64,000 nt of DNA from Mucilaginibacter daejeonensis (GCF_020783335.1 NZ_CP086068.1:1054001-1118000); one strand, 5' to 3'; counted from the first letter of the stretch, positions 16,852-25,905 are shown. Notes: generated by a model from the letters alone, not told the origin. Translations and numbers: made by a program.

Positions 16852-18311
16852 AGTATTTAAGCGACATACTGGAAGGCCTGGCCTTTACCGAACTACAGGG
16901 CAGTGCCGATGTGGAGATCACGGGTATCGTGTTCGATTCGCGCAAGGTGGTGCCAGGCTGCTTGTTCGTGGCGGTACGCGGTACCCAGGTAGATGGGCAC
17001 GACTATATGGAGCAAGCCGTAAAGGATGGCGCCGTAGTAGTAGTGTGCGAGGACCTGCCCGGCCATACAGCCGGTGAAGCCGACTTCCTGATGGTGCAAA
17101 ATTCGGCCGCCGCTTTAGGCATATTGGCCTCTAATTATTACGATAACCCATCAGCCCAACTAAAGCTGGTAGGCGTTACCGGCACCAATGGTAAGACCAC
17201 TACGGCCACGCTTTTATATCAATTGTTCCGTGATCTGGGTTACAAATGCGGATTGCTGTCAACTGTAGAGAATCAGATCAATGGCAAAGTGATCCCATCT
17301 ACCCATACCACCCCTGATCCGGTAGCGCTTAACGCATTGCTGGCCGATATGGTGGCCCAGGGCTGCGATTATTGCTTTATGGAAGTAAGCTCGCACGCCG
17401 TGGCACAACATCGTGTTGACGGATTGACCTTTGCGGGTGGCATCTTCACCAACATTACCCACGATCACCTCGACTATCATAAGACCTTTGATGCTTACAT
17501 CAAGGCCAAAAAAGGATTTTTTGATGCGTTGCCCAAAGGTGCCTTTGCTTTGACCAACGCCGACGACCGCAATGGTAATGTGATGTTGCAGAACACCAAG
17601 GCAACCAAAAAGACCTACGGCCTCAAGAACATGGCCGACTTTAAGGTAAAGATACTGGAGAACCAATTTGGCGGCCTGCTACTCAATGTGGATGGCGACG
17701 AGGTTTGGTTTAAAATGGTGGGCAGCTTTAATGCCTACAACCTGGGTGGTGTTTACGCGGCAGCGATATTGTTAGGACAGGATAAAGCCAAGGTGCTGAC
17801 CAGCCTGAGCAAGCTGAGCGGTGCCGAAGGCCGTTTCGATTACACCATTGCCCCTAACAAGGTGATCGGTATAGTTGATTATGCCCACACGCCGGATGCC
17901 GTGCAAAATGTATTGAGCACCGTGCATGATATACGTAAAGGTAATGAGCAGGTGATTACCGTGATCGGTTGCGGCGGCGACCGCGACAAGACCAAACGCC
18001 CCGTAATGGCTAAAACATCCTGCGACTGGAGCGACAAGGTGATCCTGACGTCAGACAATCCGCGTACTGAGGATCCGGCACAGATCATCCGTGATATGGA
18101 AGCAGGGGTAGACCCAAGTAACCAGCGCAAAACGATCAGCATAGCCGATCGCCGCGAGGCCATCAAAACAGCGGTACACCTTGCCCAACCCGGCGACATC
18201 ATCGTATTGGCTGGCAAAGGCCATGAGAAGTACCAGGAGATCAATGGTGTAAAGAACCATTTTGATGATAAAGAAGAGCTTTTAAAAGCATTTGAGAATT
18301 TGAAAGCATAA
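16848..18311 (+). CDS. murE: UDP-MurNAc-L-Ala-D-Glu:meso-diaminopimelate ligase
   Basis: The 487-residue Mur ligase has the ATP-binding loop GVTGTNGKTTT (109-119) and the DNPR motif (403-406), which marks MurE enzymes that add meso-diaminopimelate rather than lysine. The wall should therefore be DAP-type, as expected for Gram-negative Bacteroidota. It overlaps ftsI by 4 bp. A 147-bp repeat-bearing spacer separates it from mraY, the first loose junction of the cluster. Confidence 0.96.
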   Translation: MKYLSDILEGLAFTELQGSADVEITGIVFDSRKVVPGCLFVAVRGTQVDGHDYMEQAVKDGAVVVVCEDLPGHTAGEADFLMVQNSAAALGILASNYYDNPSAQLKLVGVTGTNGKTTTATLLYQLFRDLGYKCGLLSTVENQINGKVIPSTHTTPDPVALNALLADMVAQGCDYCFMEVSSHAVAQHRVDGLTFAGGIFTNITHDHLDYHKTFDAYIKAKKGFFDALPKGAFALTNADDRNGNVMLQNTKATKKTYGLKNMADFKVKILENQFGGLLLNVDGDEVWFKMVGSFNAYNLGGVYAAAILLGQDKAKVLTSLSKLSGAEGRFDYTIAPNKVIGIVDYAHTPDAVQNVLSTVHDIRKGNEQVITVIGCGGDRDKTKRPVMAKTSCDWSDKVILTSDNPRTEDPAQIIRDMEAGVDPSNQRKTISIADRREAIKTAVHLAQPGDIIVLAGKGHEKYQEINGVKNHFDDKEELLKAFENLKA

Positions 18312-18317
18312 ACAATA

Positions 18318-18397
18318 CATCATCGCAAGGAACGAAGCGGTCTCTGGGCAGTGGCCCGGTCCTCCGCAGAGTTTGCTTCGTGCCTCGCAATGACGAT
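18318..18397. repeat. Dispersed palindromic (REP-like) element between murE and mraY
   Basis: The left arm (CATCGCAAGGAACGAAGCGG then TCTCTG) and the right arm (CAGAGTTTGCTTCGTGCCTC then GCAATGACGAT) are complementary over about 25-30 bp with a GC-rich centre, forming one long hairpin starting 6 bp after the murE stop. The CGTCATTGCGAGGxACGAAG arm recurs as a half copy at 12260-12302. Confidence 0.85.
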
Positions 18398-18458
18398 AGG
18401 ATACAAGAAGAATAACTGAACCAAACAACCACTAACCCAATAACTCAATAACTGCCGA

Positions 18459-19700
18459 ATGCTCTATTACCTGTTCACATACCTGGATCGTAACTATGAT
18501 ATCCCTGGCGCGGGGGTATTTCAGTATCTGACGTTCCGCATGGCTATGGCGGTTATCGTGTCGTTATTGGTCACCACCGTTTGGGGGCGCAGGCTGATCG
18601 ATTACCTACGCTACAAGCAAGTAGGCGAGACCGTGCGTAACCTCGGTTTAGAAGGCCAGATGCAAAAGGCCGGTACCCCTACCATGGGTGGTATCATCAT
18701 TTTGCTTGGTATACTGGTGCCAACGTTGCTGTTCGCTAAGCTGGATAACATATATGTGATCCTAATGATAGTGACCACCGTATGGCTGGGTGCGATCGGC
18801 TTTTTGGACGATTACATCAAGGTGTTCAAAAAGAACAAAGAGGGCTTGGCAGGTAAGTTCAAGATCACTGGTCAGGTGAGCTTGGCGATCATTATCGGGT
18901 GGACCATGTACTTCCATACCGAGATCAAGATGCGTCATGAGGTGAAATTGCCTGTGAAGTACGACGCCCCGGTAAGCTACCACCTGAAAAATGGGACCCC
19001 GGTGTACACACAGGATGTGAAATCGACCAAGACCACCATGCCGTTCTACAAGAACAACGAGTTCGACTACGGTAAGGTGCTTAAGATATTCGGCCACGGT
19101 TATGAGCGCTATACGCTGGTGGTGTTCATGTTCTTTGTGATCATGATCATCACGTTCATCTCTAACGGTGCCAACATTACCGACGGTATCGATGGATTGG
19201 CCACCGGTACATCGGCCATCAGCGGTATCACGCTGGCGGTGCTGGCCTACGTGTCAGGTAACGTGGTGATAGCCGACTACCTGAACATCATGTACCTGCC
19301 CAACTCGGGCGAGCTGGTGATCTTTGCCGGTGCCTTTGTGGGTGCGTGCGTAGGCTTCCTGTGGTACAACTCGTTCCCGGCGCAGGTATTTATGGGCGAT
19401 ACGGGCAGCCTGGCCATTGGTGGTATCATAGCCGTGTTCGCGATCCTGATCCGTAAGGAACTCATGCTGCCATTGCTGTGCGGCGTGTTCGTGGTCGAGA
19501 ACTTGTCGGTGATCATCCAGGTGGGTTGGTTCAAGTTCACCAAGAAACGATTTGGCGAAGGCCGGAGGGTATTCCTGATGGCGCCGCTGCATCACCATTA
19601 TCAAAAGAAAGGCTTTCACGAGGCCAAGATCGTGACCCGGTTCTGGATCATCTGTATCATGCTGGCCATTATCACGGTGATCACTTTAAAATTGAGATAA
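18459..19700 (+). CDS. mraY: Phospho-N-acetylmuramoyl-pentapeptide transferase
   Basis: This 413-residue polytopic enzyme transfers phospho-MurNAc-pentapeptide to undecaprenyl phosphate, giving lipid I. Recognisable are [22 protein letters not shown] (the DD pair binding Mg/undecaprenyl-P), [12 protein letters not shown], the catalytic Asp region [19 protein letters not shown] and the HHH motif in [14 protein letters not shown]. It is longer than proteobacterial MraY (about 360) because of a loop around residues 150-205, usual in Bacteroidota. Its TAA stop is also the first bases of the inverted-repeat element that runs into murD. Confidence 0.97.
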   Translation: MLYYLFTYLDRNYDIPGAGVFQYLTFRMAMAVIVSLLVTTVWGRRLIDYLRYKQVGETVRNLGLEGQMQKAGTPTMGGIIILLGILVPTLLFAKLDNIYVILMIVTTVWLGAIGFLDDYIKVFKKNKEGLAGKFKITGQVSLAIIIGWTMYFHTEIKMRHEVKLPVKYDAPVSYHLKNGTPVYTQDVKSTKTTMPFYKNNEFDYGKVLKIFGHGYERYTLVVFMFFVIMIITFISNGANITDGIDGLATGTSAISGITLAVLAYVSGNVVIADYLNIMYLPNSGELVIFAGAFVGACVGFLWYNSFPAQVFMGDTGSLAIGGIIAVFAILIRKELMLPLLCGVFVVENLSVIIQVGWFKFTKKRFGEGRRVFLMAPLHHHYQKKGFHEAKIVTRFWIICIMLAIITVITLKLR

Positions 19701-19829
19701 CCCCCAACCCCCTGAAGGGGGAGTAGGAGAAAAACAATATAAGTTAAGAAAAACATAATACGACAAATGTCGAACGAACAAGCAAATAACCCCATTCAAA
19801 AACTCCCCCTTCAGGGGGCTGGGGGGTTA
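19698..19829. repeat. Inverted-repeat element, copy 1 (mraY | murD)
   Basis: The left arm 19698-19724 and the right arm 19802-19829 are near-perfect inverted copies (one mismatch and one 1-base gap over 27/28 bp); each arm is itself a CCCCCTGAAGGGGG palindrome plus a C-rich flank. The left arm begins at the mraY stop codon; the right arm lies in codons 12-21 of murD. The murD start (19767) is in the 77-bp loop. Copy 2 is at 22404-22540. Confidence 0.9.
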
Positions 19830-21158
19830 TTAGTCGTACTCGGTGCCGGCGAAAGCGGTGTTGGGGCAGCTTACCTGGCGCAGCATCAAGGGTATGATGT
19901 GTTCGTTTCGGACATGGGCGGCATTGCCGATAAATACAAAGAGCAGTTGCAAGGCTGGAACATCCGCTTTGAGGAGAAGCAGCATACTGAGGCCGAGATC
20001 ATGAACGCGGTGGAAGTGGTAAAAAGTCCGGGCATACCGGAGAAGGCGCCGCTGATCAAGGCACTGCGTGCAAAGGGTATCCCGGTAATATCCGAGATCG
20101 AATTTGCCGGCCGGTACACTGACGCCAAGATCATTGGCATCACCGGTTCCAACGGCAAGACCACTACCAGCGGTTTGACCTATCATATCCTGAAAAATGC
20201 AGGTGTAAATGTGGGTTTGGCAGGCAATATCGGTAAAAGCTTTGCTTACCAGGTGGCCACGCAAAAGTACGAGGTGTACGTGCTGGAGTTAAGCAGTTTT
20301 ATGCTTGATGACATGTACCAGTTCAGGGTGAACATTGCCGTGTTGCTGAACATCACGCCCGATCACCTCGACCGTTACGAGTACAAAATGGAGAACTACG
20401 TGGCCAGCAAGTTCCGCATCACGCAGAACCAAACGGCTGATGACCATTTAATTTACTGTGCCGATGATCCTGAAACGATCAAAGGCATGCAGAACAGAAC
20501 ATTCGCAGCGCAACTGCTGCCATTCAGTATAAAAGAAAAACAGCCGGTGGGAGCATATCTCGACGGTACAGAACTAACCATACATACACCAAAAGATCAT
20601 TTTCAAATGACTATCACCAAACTTGCCTTACAGGGTAAACACAACATCTACAATTCAATGGCGTCCGGGATCGTGTCGAAGGTACTCGAATTGAGGAACG
20701 AGAATATCCGTGAGAGCATGGGCAATTTCAAGAACGTAGAACACCGTTTGGAGTTCGTGGCCGATATATCGGGCATCCGCTTTATTAACGACTCTAAAGC
20801 TACCAACGTTAACTCTACCTGGTACGCGCTTGAGGGCATGCCTGACCGTAAGGTAGTATTGATCTTAGGTGGTGTTGATAAGGGTAACGAATATCACGAA
20901 CTGACCGATCTGGTGAAAAAGAAGGTGAAAGCCATCGTTTGCCTGGGTACCGATAACAGCCGCATCCATGGCGCCTTTGGCGATGATGTGGCCACTATCG
21001 TGGATACCGCATCGGCCAGCGAAGCGGTGATCGCGTCATACGGCTTGGCCAGCAAAGGCGATACTGTGCTGCTGTCGCCAGCCTGCGCCAGTTTCGACCT
21101 GTTCAAAAATTATGAGGACAGGGGCGATCAGTTCAAGAAAGCAGTAATGGAACTGTAG
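19767..21158 (+). CDS. murD: UDP-MurNAc-L-alanine:D-glutamate ligase with repeat-encoded leader
   Basis: This 463-residue Mur ligase adds D-glutamate. The core starts at about residue 21 with LLVVLGAGESGVGAAYLA, followed by the P-loop GITGSNGKTTTSG (about 126-138) and the LVKKKVKAIVCLG/TVLLSPACASFDLF C-terminal domain. Residues 1-20 (MSNEQANNPIQKLPLQGAGG) do not belong to the MurD fold and are encoded by the inverted-repeat element. No ATG, GTG or TTG codon is in frame between the element and the conserved core, so this start appears obligatory. The same leader is found on MurG. Confidence 0.95.
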   Translation: MSNEQANNPIQKLPLQGAGGLLVVLGAGESGVGAAYLAQHQGYDVFVSDMGGIADKYKEQLQGWNIRFEEKQHTEAEIMNAVEVVKSPGIPEKAPLIKALRAKGIPVISEIEFAGRYTDAKIIGITGSNGKTTTSGLTYHILKNAGVNVGLAGNIGKSFAYQVATQKYEVYVLELSSFMLDDMYQFRVNIAVLLNITPDHLDRYEYKMENYVASKFRITQNQTADDHLIYCADDPETIKGMQNRTFAAQLLPFSIKEKQPVGAYLDGTELTIHTPKDHFQMTITKLALQGKHNIYNSMASGIVSKVLELRNENIRESMGNFKNVEHRLEFVADISGIRFINDSKATNVNSTWYALEGMPDRKVVLILGGVDKGNEYHELTDLVKKKVKAIVCLGTDNSRIHGAFGDDVATIVDTASASEAVIASYGLASKGDTVLLSPACASFDLFKNYEDRGDQFKKAVMEL

Positions 21159-21161
21159 GTA

Positions 21162-21190
21162 TTTCTGATGTCGGAATTTCGATGTCGGAC
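21162..21190 (+). repeat. Two-copy tandem repeat between murD and ftsW
   Basis: TTTCTGATGTCGGAA (21162-21176) is followed directly by TTTCGATGTCGGAC (21177-21190), a repeat of 14-15 bp with an ATGTCGGA core. It starts 4 bp after the murD stop. Confidence 0.65.
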
Positions 21191-21221
21191 CAAAGCATAA
21201 AGAATAATAAACAAGCACTCA

Positions 21222-22406
21222 ATGCACAGGATATTAAGCAAGACCAAAGGGGACAGATGGATATGGCTTATCGTGATCGTGTTATCACTCATATCCTTAT
21301 TGGCGGTATACAGCTCTACCGGTACGCTGGCCTACAAAAAAGGTAAGGCTACCGAGGTGATCCTCATGAAGCACATGTTCATGATGATCGGCGGTATAGC
21401 GCTCATGTACATCTCGCACAAATTGGATTACCGCTATTACGCGGGTATATCCAAATTGCTGATGGTGATCACCATCCCTTTGCTGTTGTACACGCTGGTA
21501 TTTGGTAGCCACGTGAATGATGCCAGCCGCTGGATCGCTATTCCGGGTACGGGCCTAACGTTCCAAACGTCCGACTTGGCTAAACTGGCCCTGATCACTT
21601 ACCTGGCGCGTACACTATCGCGTAAGCAGGAGAACATTAAGGATGTGAAGCAATCGTTCATCCCGATCATGGGGTCCGTATGCGTGGTATTCATCCTGAT
21701 CGCATTGGCGAACTTGTCAACAGCACTGATGCTTTTTGGTGTAAGCATTTTGTTGCTGATCATTGGCCGTATCAGCGTTAAGCAGATCGCGGTGGTGTGT
21801 TTGGCAGGTGCTGTGCTACTAACCGGTGTGGTGTTGTTAGGTCCGCGTCGTAAAACGTACATATCACGTATCAATACCTATTTCCATCCTGAAAAGGCCG
21901 ATGCTGATAAGTCGTTCCAGTCGGATCACGCCAAGATCGCCATTGCCACAGGAGGCATAGCAGGCAAAGGTCCGGGTAACAGTACCGAGCGTAACTTTTT
22001 GCCGCACCCTTATTCTGACTTCATATACGCCACCATTATTGAAGAGTACGGCCTTATGGGCGGCTTCTTCATCATCGTGATATACCTGTTCCTGTTGTAC
22101 CGATGCATCAAGATCGTCACCAAAGCGCCTAAGGCCTTCGGTGCTTTGCTTGCTGCAGGGTTAAGCTTTAGTTTGACCATACAGGCCTTTGCCAATATGG
22201 CCGTAGCCGTAGGATTAGGACCGGTAACCGGTGTGCCTTTGCCGCTGGTAAGTATGGGCGGTACATCCATCTTGTTCACCAGTGTGGCCTTCGGTATCAT
22301 TTTATCGGTAAGCCGCCACATTGACGAGAACGAGGAGCTGAAAGGTAAGGACGGTAAGCCGGCCGGTAACAAGGTGGTGGTAGGGCAAATACTGGAAGTA
22401 GCCTAA
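21222..22406 (+). CDS. ftsW: Septal peptidoglycan glycosyltransferase FtsW
   Basis: This 394-residue SEDS-family protein polymerises lipid II at the septum as partner of FtsI. It has about ten membrane helices, the family segment DLAKLALITYLAR (about 111-123), the large extracytoplasmic loop with GPGNSTERNFLPHPYSDFIYATIIEEYGL cut by conserved residues, and the ending GVPLPLVSMGGTSILFTSVAFGI. Position between murD and murG supports FtsW rather than RodA. The TAA stop is the first base triplet of the second inverted-repeat element. Confidence 0.95.
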   Translation: MHRILSKTKGDRWIWLIVIVLSLISLLAVYSSTGTLAYKKGKATEVILMKHMFMMIGGIALMYISHKLDYRYYAGISKLLMVITIPLLLYTLVFGSHVNDASRWIAIPGTGLTFQTSDLAKLALITYLARTLSRKQENIKDVKQSFIPIMGSVCVVFILIALANLSTALMLFGVSILLLIIGRISVKQIAVVCLAGAVLLTGVVLLGPRRKTYISRINTYFHPEKADADKSFQSDHAKIAIATGGIAGKGPGNSTERNFLPHPYSDFIYATIIEEYGLMGGFFIIVIYLFLLYRCIKIVTKAPKAFGALLAAGLSFSLTIQAFANMAVAVGLGPVTGVPLPLVSMGGTSILFTSVAFGIILSVSRHIDENEELKGKDGKPAGNKVVVGQILEVA

Positions 22407-22540
22407 GCCCCCAGCCCCCTAAAGGGGGAACAGATAGACAAAAGAGTTAAGATACAAGACACACGAAAATAAATAAGATGCCTAACGAGCAGGTCCATAA
22501 CCCAAAACAACAACTCCCCCTTCAGGGGGCAGGTGGGCGT
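22404..22540. repeat. Inverted-repeat element, copy 2 (ftsW | murG)
   Basis: The left arm 22404-22431 begins at the ftsW stop; the right arm 22513-22540 lies in the murG coding sequence and includes CTCCCCCTTCAGGGGGC, identical over its first 17 bases to the murD copy. The loop holds the murG start (22478) and an AGTTAAGA string also present in copy 1 (19742-19749). This copy has diverged more between its arms than copy 1. Confidence 0.88.
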
Positions 22541-23647
22541 AGCTTACGCATCATCATTAGTGGTGGTGGTACGGGCGGGCACATCTTTCCGGCGGTGGCT
22601 ATCGCCAATGCCTTGAAGCAGCGTGACCCGGCTACCGAGATATTGTTCGTGGGAGCTAACGGCCGTATGGAAATGGAAAAGGTTCCGGCGGCAGGTTATA
22701 AGATCATTGGGTTAGATATTCAGGGTATACAGCGTAAGTCCGTTTGGAAGAACCTGCTGTTCCCGATCAAGCTGGCCAACAGCATACGCAAAGCTATCAG
22801 CATCATCAAGGAATTTAAACCTGATGCTGCGGTTGGCGTAGGCGGTTATGCATCGGGTCCGTTGCTGTATGCAGCATCGTTAAAGGGTATACCTACGCTT
22901 ATCCAGGAGCAAAATTCATATGCCGGCGTCACCAACAAGTGGTTGAGCAAGGGCGCTAAAAAGATATGTGTGGCCTTTGATGAGATGGACAAGTTCTTTC
23001 CGGCCGATAAGATCATCAAGACCGGTAATCCTGTGCGCCATCAGTCTGTAGATATTGCCGGCAAGCGCGAGGAGGCATTGGCCCATTTTGGCCTCTCACC
23101 ACTGAAGCGCACCATATTGGTGACCGGTGGTAGTTTAGGTGCACGCACCCTGAACCAAAGCTTGCTGAACAACGGACTGGATAAACTTATCGCGGCCGAT
23201 GTGCAGCTGATCTGGCAAACCGGTAAGGTGTATTATAAAGGCATCATCGAAAAACTGGGCAACAACTATCACCCTAACATTAATGTGCTGGAGTTCCTGA
23301 ACCGCATGGACCTGGCCTACGCCGCTGCCGATGTGATCATATCACGTGCGGGAGCAGGCACCATAGCCGAGCTGTGCATAGTAGGTAAACCTGTGATACT
23401 GGTGCCATCGCCCAACGTGGCCGAGGACCATCAGACCAAGAACGCATTAGCACTGGTGCAAACCAATGCTGCCGTTTTTGTGGCCGACCGCGATGCCGCC
23501 GAAAAACTGGTTCCAAGAGCCATTGAGCTGTTAGGCAACGAGGATGAACAAAAAACCCTGAGCGCGAACATCACCAAACTGGCCCTGCCAAAGGCCGACC
23601 AGGAGATCGCTCAGCATGTAGTTGATATTATTAAAGCGAATAGATGA
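22478..23647 (+). CDS. murG: UDP-GlcNAc:lipid I transferase MurG with repeat-encoded leader
   Basis: The 389-residue GT28 enzyme converts lipid I to lipid II at the inner face of the membrane. The core starts at about residue 25 with RIIISGGGTGGHIFPAVAIANAL and continues with VGVGGYASGPLL, TGGSLGARTLNQ, and ISRAGAGTIAELCIVGKPVILVPSP. Residues 1-20 (MPNEQVHNPKQQLPLQGAGG) are outside the fold and nearly match the MurD leader although the two enzymes are unrelated. The leader is encoded by the inverted-repeat element. Confidence 0.95.
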   Translation: MPNEQVHNPKQQLPLQGAGGRSLRIIISGGGTGGHIFPAVAIANALKQRDPATEILFVGANGRMEMEKVPAAGYKIIGLDIQGIQRKSVWKNLLFPIKLANSIRKAISIIKEFKPDAAVGVGGYASGPLLYAASLKGIPTLIQEQNSYAGVTNKWLSKGAKKICVAFDEMDKFFPADKIIKTGNPVRHQSVDIAGKREEALAHFGLSPLKRTILVTGGSLGARTLNQSLLNNGLDKLIAADVQLIWQTGKVYYKGIIEKLGNNYHPNINVLEFLNRMDLAYAAADVIISRAGAGTIAELCIVGKPVILVPSPNVAEDHQTKNALALVQTNAAVFVADRDAAEKLVPRAIELLGNEDEQKTLSANITKLALPKADQEIAQHVVDIIKANR

Positions 23648-23666
23648 AAAGCGTAACGAAGGATCG

Positions 23667-25034
23667 ATGTTGGAGTTGAATAACATACAACGTGTTTACC
23701 TGGTAGGTATCGGCGGTATAGGCATGAGTGGCCTGGCCCGGTACTTTACGCATATAGGCTGCGCGGTGTTCGGGTATGATAAAACCGAGACCCCGCTTAC
23801 CCAAGCTCTACAGCAGGAGGGAATGAACATCATCTTCGCTGATGATGCTACCCTTATTCCTGACGGTTTTGAACGGCCTGATCCGGCTGCACTGGTGATC
23901 TATACGCCGGCCATCCCTAAGGATTCGGCCATTTTGCATCACTTCCGTTCGGCAGGGTTCGAGCTGTATAAGCGCTCGCAAGTGTTGGGGCTTATCAGCA
24001 AAAGCATGTTCACGGTAGCGGTTGCCGGCACACACGGAAAGACCACCACATCGAGCATGATCGCCCACATCCTCACCGAGGCCGGTAAGGACTGCACCGC
24101 ATTTTTAGGAGGCATTGCCTCTAATTATGATAGTAATGTACTGTACGGCAACTCTAACATTGTGGTGGTAGAGGCCGATGAGTACGATCGTTCTTTTTTG
24201 ACCTTGTACCCCGATCTGGCGGTGATCACCTCTATGGATGCCGATCATTTAGACATTTATGGTGATCACGAGCACCTGACAGATTCGTTCAGGATGTTCG
24301 CCTCTCAGATCAAGGCCGGAGGTACGCTCATCGCTAAACAAGGCCTGCCATTAAGCCACAGCTTCACCAGCTATACGGCCGGTGCCGAAGCTGCTGATGT
24401 GGTTGCGGCCAATATCCGCATACAGGATGGCAGCTTTTGGTTCGACATGCAAAGTGCCGACCTGACGATGGCTGATATTGAGATGGGCATACCGGGTGTG
24501 CACAACATCGAGAATGCGTTGGCCGCCATTCAGGTAGCCTTGCTGATGGATGTTGAGCCGGATGCCGTAAAAGCAGCGCTGGCCTCTTTCAAAGGGGTGA
24601 AGCGCCGGTTCGAATACGTGGTAAAGCAGGATGATAACGTTTACATTGATGATTACGCCCATCACCCAGAGGAGCTGAAGGCGTGCTTGTCTTCCGTGAA
24701 AAGATTGTACCCTGAGCGTAAGCTTACGGTGGTTTTCCAGCCGCACCTGTTCACCCGTACGCGCGACTTTGCCGATGGCTTTGCCGAGGCGCTCGACATG
24801 GCCGATGAGTTGCTGATGCTGGACATTTACCCGGCCCGTGAACTGCCGATACATGGAGTGACAACTCACACGATATTAGATAAGATGCAGCTTCAGGATA
24901 AAAAGCTATTGAGCAAACCTGAAGCTATAACACACGTACAAAGCACGCGCCCTGAGCTATTGCTCACCGTTGGCGCCGGAGATATAGATCAATTGGTCGA
25001 ACCCTTTAAACAAGCCTTGCAGTATGAAAAATAA
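23667..25034 (+). CDS. murC: UDP-N-acetylmuramate:L-alanine ligase
   Basis: This 455-residue Mur ligase adds the first peptide residue. The N-terminal VYLVGIGGIGMSGLARYF binds UDP, GTHGKTTTSSMIAHIL is the ATP loop, and YIDDYAHHPEELKACL is typical of MurC. The ATG at 23667 gives the standard start and has a Shine-Dalgarno-like GAAGGA just upstream; the frame is open 15 codons further and overlaps murG. It overlaps ftsQ by 11 bp. Confidence 0.96.
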   Translation: MLELNNIQRVYLVGIGGIGMSGLARYFTHIGCAVFGYDKTETPLTQALQQEGMNIIFADDATLIPDGFERPDPAALVIYTPAIPKDSAILHHFRSAGFELYKRSQVLGLISKSMFTVAVAGTHGKTTTSSMIAHILTEAGKDCTAFLGGIASNYDSNVLYGNSNIVVVEADEYDRSFLTLYPDLAVITSMDADHLDIYGDHEHLTDSFRMFASQIKAGGTLIAKQGLPLSHSFTSYTAGAEAADVVAANIRIQDGSFWFDMQSADLTMADIEMGIPGVHNIENALAAIQVALLMDVEPDAVKAALASFKGVKRRFEYVVKQDDNVYIDDYAHHPEELKACLSSVKRLYPERKLTVVFQPHLFTRTRDFADGFAEALDMADELLMLDIYPARELPIHGVTTHTILDKMQLQDKKLLSKPEAITHVQSTRPELLLTVGAGDIDQLVEPFKQALQYEK

Positions 25035-25905
25035 GATCGCCTGGAAGCGCATAGGGGTGGCCTTTGCCTGGCTGGCCAGTTTGACCGGTCTGGTGGTGCT
25101 CATGAGCTTCATCAGTTTAAAGGAGTCGGCCGTGGTTTGTAAGGGTGTAAAAGTGTACATACCGGGCAATGAATATTTTATTGACCGGGCCGAGGTGGAT
25201 CACATTTTGCAGGTGAGCAGCAACACACTGATCGGCCGCCGCATGGATCATATCAATATCCATGAACTGGAAAACAAATTGCAAAAAAATCCATTTATCA
25301 GGTTAGCCGAGGTGTTCGCTGACATGGACGGGATCATAAGGGTAGAGATAACCCAGCGGCACCCTGTACTTCGCATCATGAACCGCTTGGATCAGGATTT
25401 TTACGTGGACGAGCAAGGCTACAAGATCCCGCTATCCAACAACTTTACAGCGCAGGTACTGGCGGCTAATGGCAACATCGATGAGTTGTTCGCTAACCGG
25501 GTAGATACTTTGCACACCAAGCTGGCTAAAGATGTGTACGCCACCGCCGATCACATACGCAAAGATTCGCTTTGGAACGCACAGATAGCGCAGATTTATG
25601 TAGATAATAACCACGAGATACAATTGATACCAAGGGTAGGCGACCACCGCATTTTGCTGGGTAATGCCGACTCGTTGGATCGAAAGTTCCATAACCTCGA
25701 GATCTTCTATAAACAGGCCCTGCCTAAGGTGGGTTGGGACCGCTATAAAGTGATCAACATCAAATACGCCAACCAGGTGGTGGGCATAAAGAACGACGGT
25801 TTGACCGACAGCACGGCCATTAGGCAGGTCAAGCCAAAATTAAGAGCTGATACATTGATAAATAACGAACAACGATCAAAAGATACATCTACCGCCCAAT
25901 TTTAA
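25024..25905 (+). CDS. ftsQ: Cell division protein FtsQ
   Basis: The 293-residue bitopic protein has a short basic cytoplasmic N-terminus, one TM helix (about 10-30) and a periplasmic POTRA-like domain (about 38-105, beginning VKVYIPGNEYFIDRAEVDHIL) followed by the FtsQ beta domain. It links the FtsL/DivIC module to the rest of the divisome. Assignment is by domain layout and position between murC and ftsA. The 11-bp overlap with murC suggests coupled translation. Confidence 0.92.
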   Translation: MKNKIAWKRIGVAFAWLASLTGLVVLMSFISLKESAVVCKGVKVYIPGNEYFIDRAEVDHILQVSSNTLIGRRMDHINIHELENKLQKNPFIRLAEVFADMDGIIRVEITQRHPVLRIMNRLDQDFYVDEQGYKIPLSNNFTAQVLAANGNIDELFANRVDTLHTKLAKDVYATADHIRKDSLWNAQIAQIYVDNNHEIQLIPRVGDHRILLGNADSLDRKFHNLEIFYKQALPKVGWDRYKVINIKYANQVVGIKNDGLTDSTAIRQVKPKLRADTLINNEQRSKDTSTAQF

